The position numbers and the translations under genes are program-made. From assembly GCA_030424595.1 (NCBI GenBank), contig JAUHWG010000009.1, positions 1 through 64,000 on the forward strand: a stretch of DNA of 64,000 bases, given 5' to 3'. Below are positions 56,030-64,000 of the stretch, in pieces (the stretch's first letter is position 1; the number at the start of each line of letters is the position of its first letter). The DNA comes from Polyangia bacterium. Lineage in GTDB: Bacteria; Myxococcota_A; Polyangia; Nannocystales; Nannocystaceae. The notes beneath the pieces were generated by a model. The model saw only the letters and a program-made list of their open reading frames with translations, was not told the DNA's origin and did not search any database.

Positions 56030-57322
56030 ATGGGGCGGGCGGCGAGCCTCGGCGCCGAGGGGTTGGTGATCGGCAGCGACCCGAGCTGCGATCTCGTGCT
56101 CCGCGATCCTCGGGTCTCTCGTCGCCACCTCGAGGTGTCGGCGGCGGAGGACGGACGCTTTGTGCTCCGCGATCTCGGCTCGAAGAACGGCACGCTCTTC
56201 CAGGGCGCGGCGATCACCAGCGCGACCGTCGACGCCGGCGCGACGCTCCGCCTCGGCGCCTCGTACCTGCGGATCCAGCCGGCGCCCTGCGGGCTCGCGC
56301 TGCCGCCGAGCGAGCGCCGTCGCCTCGGCGAGATGGTCGGCGAGAGCTTGGCCATCCGCGAGCTCTTCGCGGTGCTCGAGCGGGCGGCGGAGAGCGAGGT
56401 GACGGTGCTCCTGGAGGGCGAGACCGGGACCGGCAAGGAGCTCTCGGCGCAGGCGATCCACGAGCACAGCGCCCGTCGGCGCGGCCCCTTCGTCGCCCTC
56501 GACTGCGGCGCATTGCCTGAGGGGTTGGTCGAGAGCGAGCTCTTCGGCCATGTCCGCGGCGCCTTCACGGGGGCGCTCGCGGCCCGCAAGGGCGCCTTTG
56601 CCAGGGCCTCCGGCGGCACCCTCTTCCTCGACGAGCTCGACTCCCTGCCGCTGCGCCTGCAGCCGCGGCTGCTGCGGGCGCTGGAGTCCGGTCGGGTGCG
56701 GCCGGTCGGCGGCGACGCGGAGGTCGAGGTCGACGTCCGGGTGGTCGCCGCCTCCCAAGGGGACCTCTCGACCGCGGTCGCCCGCGGCGAGTTCCGCCCC
56801 GACCTCTTCTATCGACTCTCGGTGCTCCGGGTCGCCCTGCCGCCGCTGCGGGAGCGTCGCGAGGACCTCGCCCTGACCGTCCGTCATCTCCTCGGGCGCC
56901 GCGGCTTTCTCCCGAGCTCCGCGCCGACCTCGGCGATCGAGGGGCCCAACCTCCAGCGGCTGATCGCCTACGCCTGGCCGGGGAACGTCCGCGAGCTGCG
57001 AAACGTGCTCGACCGGGCGCTCGCGATCTCGCCGGGGGCGGCGGACTTCTCGGAGCTGCGGATCGCGCTCCCGGGGGATCCTCCGGCGCTCCCCGGGCTC
57101 CCCGCAGAGGGGGCGAGGGGAGAGCTGGTCGTCCGGAACGACCTGCCCTTCGCCGCGGCGAAGGCCCAGCTCGTCGACGCCTTTGAGGCCCGCTATCTCG
57201 GCGCGCTCTTCCTCCGCTGCGAGGGGAACATCTCCGCCGCGGCCCGGGAGTCCGGGGTCGATCGCAAGCACCTGCGGACCCTCCTGCGCAAGCACGGCCT
57301 GGTCCCCGGCGGCGCCTCCTAG
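56030..57322 (+). CDS. Sigma54-dependent activator with FHA domain
   Basis: The protein has an N-terminal FHA domain (IGSDPSCDLVLRDPRVSRRH and DLGSKNGTL), a sigma54 AAA+ domain with Walker A GETGTGKE, the sigma54-contact loop GAFTGA, Walker B GGTLFLDELD, and YAWPGNVRELRNVLDR, and a C-terminal Fis-type helix-turn-helix (NISAAARESGVDRKHLRTLL). FHA binds phosphothreonine, so a Ser/Thr kinase should gate it. The open frame extends to 55922 with ATC, giving AKPTTIATIASE and the missing first FHA strand (RVQIVVIEGPD); ATG 56030 is the first standard codon. Confidence 0.93.
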   Translation: MGRAASLGAEGLVIGSDPSCDLVLRDPRVSRRHLEVSAAEDGRFVLRDLGSKNGTLFQGAAITSATVDAGATLRLGASYLRIQPAPCGLALPPSERRRLGEMVGESLAIRELFAVLERAAESEVTVLLEGETGTGKELSAQAIHEHSARRRGPFVALDCGALPEGLVESELFGHVRGAFTGALAARKGAFARASGGTLFLDELDSLPLRLQPRLLRALESGRVRPVGGDAEVEVDVRVVAASQGDLSTAVARGEFRPDLFYRLSVLRVALPPLRERREDLALTVRHLLGRRGFLPSSAPTSAIEGPNLQRLIAYAWPGNVRELRNVLDRALAISPGAADFSELRIALPGDPPALPGLPAEGARGELVVRNDLPFAAAKAQLVDAFEARYLGALFLRCEGNISAAARESGVDRKHLRTLLRKHGLVPGGAS

Positions 57323-57325
57323 GGA

Positions 57326-57363
57326 GCCCTTTGTCGCTCCTCGGCGGCGGGGCGACAAAGGGC
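57326..57363. terminator. Hairpin after the sigma54 activator gene
   Basis: GCCCTTTGTCGC (57326-57337) pairs perfectly with GCGACAAAGGGC (57352-57363) over 12 bp with a 14-nt loop. It starts 4 nt after the stop of the activator and faces the converging endonuclease-like gene. No T-run follows. Confidence 0.6.
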
Positions 57364-57460
57364 AGCAGCGCCAAGCCAGAGCGCGAGGCAGGCGCAGGCG
57401 CGGCGCGAGAGCGGCGCTAGACCGGAGCCCGGAGGACGTAGCGACGGTGCGATCTCGGCG

Positions 57461-58558
57461 CTAGACCGGCGAGAGACCAGCCCTCCGCCGGAGGTACTCC
57501 TCGCCGAAGTCGATCTGCACTTCGGCCCACATCGGCAGGTGATCCGAGAGCTGAAAGGTGCGCCAGGCGTGGTAGTAGCGCCGTCGTTGGGCCTCGTCGC
57601 GGAGCTCGCCGCGGCTGCTCTTGAGGTAGGCCTGGCCCATCTCAGGCGCGTAGGTGGCCTCGTCCTCGTCGCGGTAGAGGACCGAGTAGAGGTCGAGCAC
57701 GCCGCAGCGCTCGTCCTCCGTGGGCGCCATCTCGCGGGTGCACTTGAAGGCGATCTGATCGTAGTGGCGCCCGGTCCTGCTGATGTTGCTCGGCAGGCTC
57801 TGCAGCGGCTTGGGCACCGTGAAGCCGGCGTCGATGATCTCGCGGAAGGTCTGGTTTTGGGGGCTGAAGATGTTGAAGTCGCCCAGCAGGATCATGTTGC
57901 GGCTCCAGACGTCGTCGCCCTCGCTGCGGTCGGCGAGGAAGCGGGCGAGCGCTCGGATCTCGGCGACCCGCTCCGGTGTGTCGGGAGCGCTGTCGCCGTA
58001 GACGATGTGCACCGTGCAGAGGCTGAACTTGAACCATCCCGCCTGGAAGCCGACCATGTGGGGGGTCCGCGCGAGCTGCTGGACCGGCTGGTAGATCCGT
58101 GTGCGCTCGCCCTTGCCGTCGGCGACGGTGACCGAGAGCGGAGGGAGGACGATCTCCCCGGCGAGCCCGCTGAAGACCAGCTTGCGGCTGTCGTAGATGA
58201 AGGCCATCCGCTCTTGGTTGCCGCGGCTCCCCTCGGTGACGTCGGAGAAGACGCACTTCCACCAGGCGCCGAGGCGGTCGAGCACCTTCATCAGGGCGGC
58301 GAGGTCGCTGCGGACCTCCTGGACCGCGATCACGTCGAAGCGCGAGAGGATCTCGGCGATGTAGGTGAGCGACTCGGCCGTGCGGTGGCCGTACTTGTTG
58401 GAGTCGAGCTCGCGGATGTTCCAGGTCGCGAGGAGCAGGGTCTCGCTGATCGTCCGCCGCGGGAGCTGGGCGTCGAGGTGGGCGGAGAGCTCGAGGAGCC
58501 GCGCTGCGGTTCTCTGCCCGGCGACGGTGGTCGAGTCGATCCGATAGAAGAAAGGCAC
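57461..58558 (-). CDS. Endonuclease/exonuclease/phosphatase (EEP) family protein
   Basis: The 365-aa product has the EEP/DNase I fold motifs: ATWNIRELDSNKYG with the catalytic Asn, VQEVRSDLAAL with the metal Glu, GDFNIFSP with Asp-Asn, and SDHLPMW with the catalytic His at the C-terminus. It lacks a signal peptide and membrane segment, so it is probably cytoplasmic. A phosphodiesterase or nuclease activity is expected; the substrate is open. It lies between the sigma54 activator and the PP2C gene. Confidence 0.9.
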   Translation of the reverse strand: MPFFYRIDSTTVAGQRTAARLLELSAHLDAQLPRRTISETLLLATWNIRELDSNKYGHRTAESLTYIAEILSRFDVIAVQEVRSDLAALMKVLDRLGAWWKCVFSDVTEGSRGNQERMAFIYDSRKLVFSGLAGEIVLPPLSVTVADGKGERTRIYQPVQQLARTPHMVGFQAGWFKFSLCTVHIVYGDSAPDTPERVAEIRALARFLADRSEGDDVWSRNMILLGDFNIFSPQNQTFREIIDAGFTVPKPLQSLPSNISRTGRHYDQIAFKCTREMAPTEDERCGVLDLYSVLYRDEDEATYAPEMGQAYLKSSRGELRDEAQRRRYYHAWRTFQLSDHLPMWAEVQIDFGEEYLRRRAGLSPV

Positions 58559-58820
58559 CTATCGACCGTGGCTGGCCCGGAGAGGGAGGACAAGCGCAAG
58601 ACTCGCGCGCTCTGGAGCTGGGCGGTCACGACAGCGCATCGGCTCACCGACCGTGGGACACGAGCGAGAGCTGCGCTGCGGCGCCTCCTGCTGGTGTGTT
58701 GACCCCCCGCTCGGCCCTGAGGATGCGGCTCCCTGGGGTGTCAGCGCCCCACGGCGCGGTGGGATCACGGCGACTTGCGGGCGGCTCGACCTTCGCACCT
58801 CAGGGGGGCGGAGAACACCG
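58559..58820. promoter_or_regulatory. Divergent region (EEP / PP2C genes)
   Basis: Two genes diverge from this 260-bp stretch. The PP2C gene has a CGGAG 8 nt before its ATG. No convincing promoter boxes are seen. Confidence 0.35.
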
Positions 58821-59633
58821 ATGACCTACCGACTGCACGCATCCGCAACCACGATGACCGGCCGCCGCAAGCGCAACGAAGACGCCTACTATCTCGACCC
58901 AGAGCTGGGCGTCTTCGCCGTGATCGACGGTATGGGGGGCTACGCAGGCGGGGAGATCGCGAGCTCCTTGGCGGCTGAGACGATCAGCGACTTCTACCTC
59001 CGACTCGCGGACGATCCGGAGGGGACCTGGCCCTATGCGCTGGACTGCGGCAAGTCGTTGGCGGAGAACCGCGTCGACGCGGCGATCCGCCTGGCCAACC
59101 GACGAATCCGCCAGCGGCGGCGCGGCGATGTTGCGCCGGGCGAGGGTCCGGCGCCGGTGCACGAGGGGCTCGGGAGCATGGGCGCGACCGTCGCGATGAT
59201 CTCGCTGGGGGCCCGCGGCGCGGTCCTGGGCCACCTCGGGGACTCTAGGATCTACCGCCTCCGCGGTCGCGGCACCGCCTCACCGCGGCTGGAGCAGCTC
59301 ACCCGCGATCACTCGCTCTATGAGCAGCTCTTGGAGGGCGGGGTCGACGTGCCACCGCTCAAGGAGTTCGTCCACAGCAACGTCGTCACCAGGGCGCTCG
59401 GCCCCGCCGAGGACGAGCGTCCCGAGCTCAAGCGGATCGACCTCTGCGTCGGCGATCGGTTCCTCCTGTGCACGGACGGGATGACAGGATCCCTGGAGCA
59501 CGAAGAGATCGCGGCGCTCCTCGACAGGGCCCCGCTCGAGGAGGCGAGCGCGATCCTGGCGGAGGCCGCCTTCGAGGCGGGCTCGCGCGACAACATCACC
59601 GTGATCGTCGTCGACATCGCTCGGCCGTCGTAG
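58821..59633 (+). CDS. PP2C-family Ser/Thr protein phosphatase
   Basis: The 270-aa product shows the PP2C signature: RKRNEDAYYL, FAVIDGMGGYAGG with the metal Asp, GSMGATVAMI, GHLGDSRIYRL, TRDHSLYEQLL, LLCTDGMTGSL and GSRDNITVIVV. All aspartates needed for the two-metal centre are visible. It would reverse phosphorylation by the Ser/Thr kinases nearby. The start at ATG 58821 follows CGGAG by about 8 nt; the upstream frame is low-complexity. The 3' end lies 35 nt from the convergent kinase-WD40 gene. Confidence 0.96.
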   Translation: MTYRLHASATTMTGRRKRNEDAYYLDPELGVFAVIDGMGGYAGGEIASSLAAETISDFYLRLADDPEGTWPYALDCGKSLAENRVDAAIRLANRRIRQRRRGDVAPGEGPAPVHEGLGSMGATVAMISLGARGAVLGHLGDSRIYRLRGRGTASPRLEQLTRDHSLYEQLLEGGVDVPPLKEFVHSNVVTRALGPAEDERPELKRIDLCVGDRFLLCTDGMTGSLEHEEIAALLDRAPLEEASAILAEAAFEAGSRDNITVIVVDIARPS

Positions 59634-59668
59634 GGGCGCTGGAGGCCTCGCCTCGGCGCTCGTCGTGC

Positions 59669-63346
<3,678 letters not shown>

Positions 63347-63418
63347 GACCTGGAGGATAGCCCCTCGCGCGGCCGTCCGTAGCGCAGAGCGGCCCGCGCG
63401 TGGGCGCTAGACGAGCGC

Positions 63419-64000
63419 CTACCAGCGGGCCGAGACGATCGAGAAGCCGGGCGCCGCCGCGATCTCGATCGCCGCCGAGAGCTCCTCCAGGAGGCCCACC
63501 AGGCGCCCCTCGCGGTTGACGACGAAGAGGGCGAGGCCGCCGGCGAGGAGGCCAGGGAGCGGCGCCAGGAGCCCGCGGAGCTCCTCCTCCCCGGCGTGCG
63601 TCGGCGGGTTGACCAGGGCCAGGTCAAAGCTCGGCAGGCTCAGCTCCGCGAGGCCGTCGGCGGCCTCGACCCGCAGGCGGGGTGAAGGACCGGGACCCAC
63701 GAGCCCGCGGGCGGCCGCGTTCGCCCGCAGACAGGCGACCGCGAGGAGGTTGCTCTCGACCGCCGTGATCGCGGCGTCCGGCCAGCGTCGCGCCGCCCAC
63801 AGCCCGAGCGGGCCGATCCCGGCGCAGAGGTCGAGGACCCGCCGCGGCTCGCCGAGGGGGCCCGTCGACGCCAGCGCGGCGCAGCGCTCGATCAGCGCCC
63901 GTGTCCCCTGGTCGAGGTGCTTGCGCGAGAAGACCCCCGGCGTCGCGAGGAGCGGCGGCGCGCCGAGGAGCGGCTCGTCGATCGCGTAGCGGACCCCGAG
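63419..64000 (-). CDS. Class I methyltransferase, RsmC/RlmG-like, cut by window end
   Basis: The open frame continues beyond position 64000. The visible part reads LLATPGVFSRKHLDQGTRAL, VLDLCAGIGPLGLWAARRW (SAM motif I), AITAVESNLLAVACLRANAA (motif II), then SFDLALVNPPTHAGEEEL with NPPT, the motif of rRNA guanine-N2 methyltransferases RsmC/RlmG. The C-terminus ends SIVSARW. It probably modifies rRNA; the N-terminal half is outside the window, so the exact member cannot be stated. Confidence 0.85.
   Translation of the reverse strand, partial: LGVRYAIDEPLLGAPPLLATPGVFSRKHLDQGTRALIERCAALASTGPLGEPRRVLDLCAGIGPLGLWAARRWPDAAITAVESNLLAVACLRANAAARGLVGPGPSPRLRVEAADGLAELSLPSFDLALVNPPTHAGEEELRGLLAPLPGLLAGGLALFVVNREGRLVGLLEELSAAIEIAAAPGFSIVSARW

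Overview
The window is high-GC DNA whose coding style points to a myxobacterium (Myxococcota), most likely a Nannocystis/Enhygromyxa-type lineage. The signs are MYXO-CTERM-like C-termini (Cys, hydrophobic stretch, poly-Arg), a DUF4215 Cys-rich repeat protein, large eukaryote-type Ser/Thr kinases, an FHA-sigma54 activator and many lipoproteins. The lineage is inferred from gene content only.

Layout: 1-144 is the 3' part of a 5S rRNA gene with a strong terminator. 145-1500 is a repeat field with no gene. 1.5-10.5 kb carries a MYXO-CTERM surface protein, a glutaredoxin, an HD-domain protein, an IS630-derived transposase remnant, an SDR/crotonase pair and a large TPR protein. 10.66-11.0 kb is an RNA cluster (SRP RNA, tRNA-Ser GGA, tRNA-Ser CGA), followed by a frameshifted DUF255/thioredoxin-type pseudogene. 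11.8-16.4 kb has a small conserved-looking ORF, YhbY and two exported TldD/TldE-like proteins. 17-25.5 kb is mostly envelope lipoproteins, a Pro/Ala-rich barrel protein and a DUF885 peptidase. 25.7-28.5 kb is a two-component system followed by a fatty acid desaturase.

29-32 kb (minus strand) is the most interesting locus: a short Cys-containing exported precursor, a DUF692 multinuclear non-heme iron oxidase (MNIO) and its DUF2063/HvfC partner, plus a SnoaL-like lipoprotein. This has the layout of an HvfABC/bufferin-type RiPP system, but the precursor is divergent and lipobox-bearing, and a hairpin/palindrome lies between precursor and enzymes.

32-43 kb: an M1/M61-like metallopeptidase lipoprotein, the DUF4215 protein, a secreted MYXO-CTERM trypsin-like protease, hutU-hutI (histidine degradation), an outer-membrane-type protein and a metallophosphoesterase lipoprotein. 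43-51 kb: TerB-like and SPFH proteins, murA-hisG-unknown, a lipoprotein pair, and a Pal-CpoB-like pair (Tol-Pal function). 51.6-54.6 kb: prmC with an acidic insertion, a 1-kb repeat field with ~245-bp direct repeats, and a GNAT with a His/Asp-repeat insertion. 54.6-63.3 kb is a phospho-signalling neighbourhood: Ser/Thr kinase, FHA-sigma54 activator, EEP nuclease/phosphatase, PP2C phosphatase and a kinase-WD40 protein. The window ends inside a RsmC/RlmG-like methyltransferase.

A recurring theme is in-frame short tandem repeats (6, 12, 15, 48 bp) that build signal peptides, linkers and tails. Starts were chosen from Shine-Dalgarno spacing, overlap with the neighbour and signal-peptide position, and are marked where uncertain.
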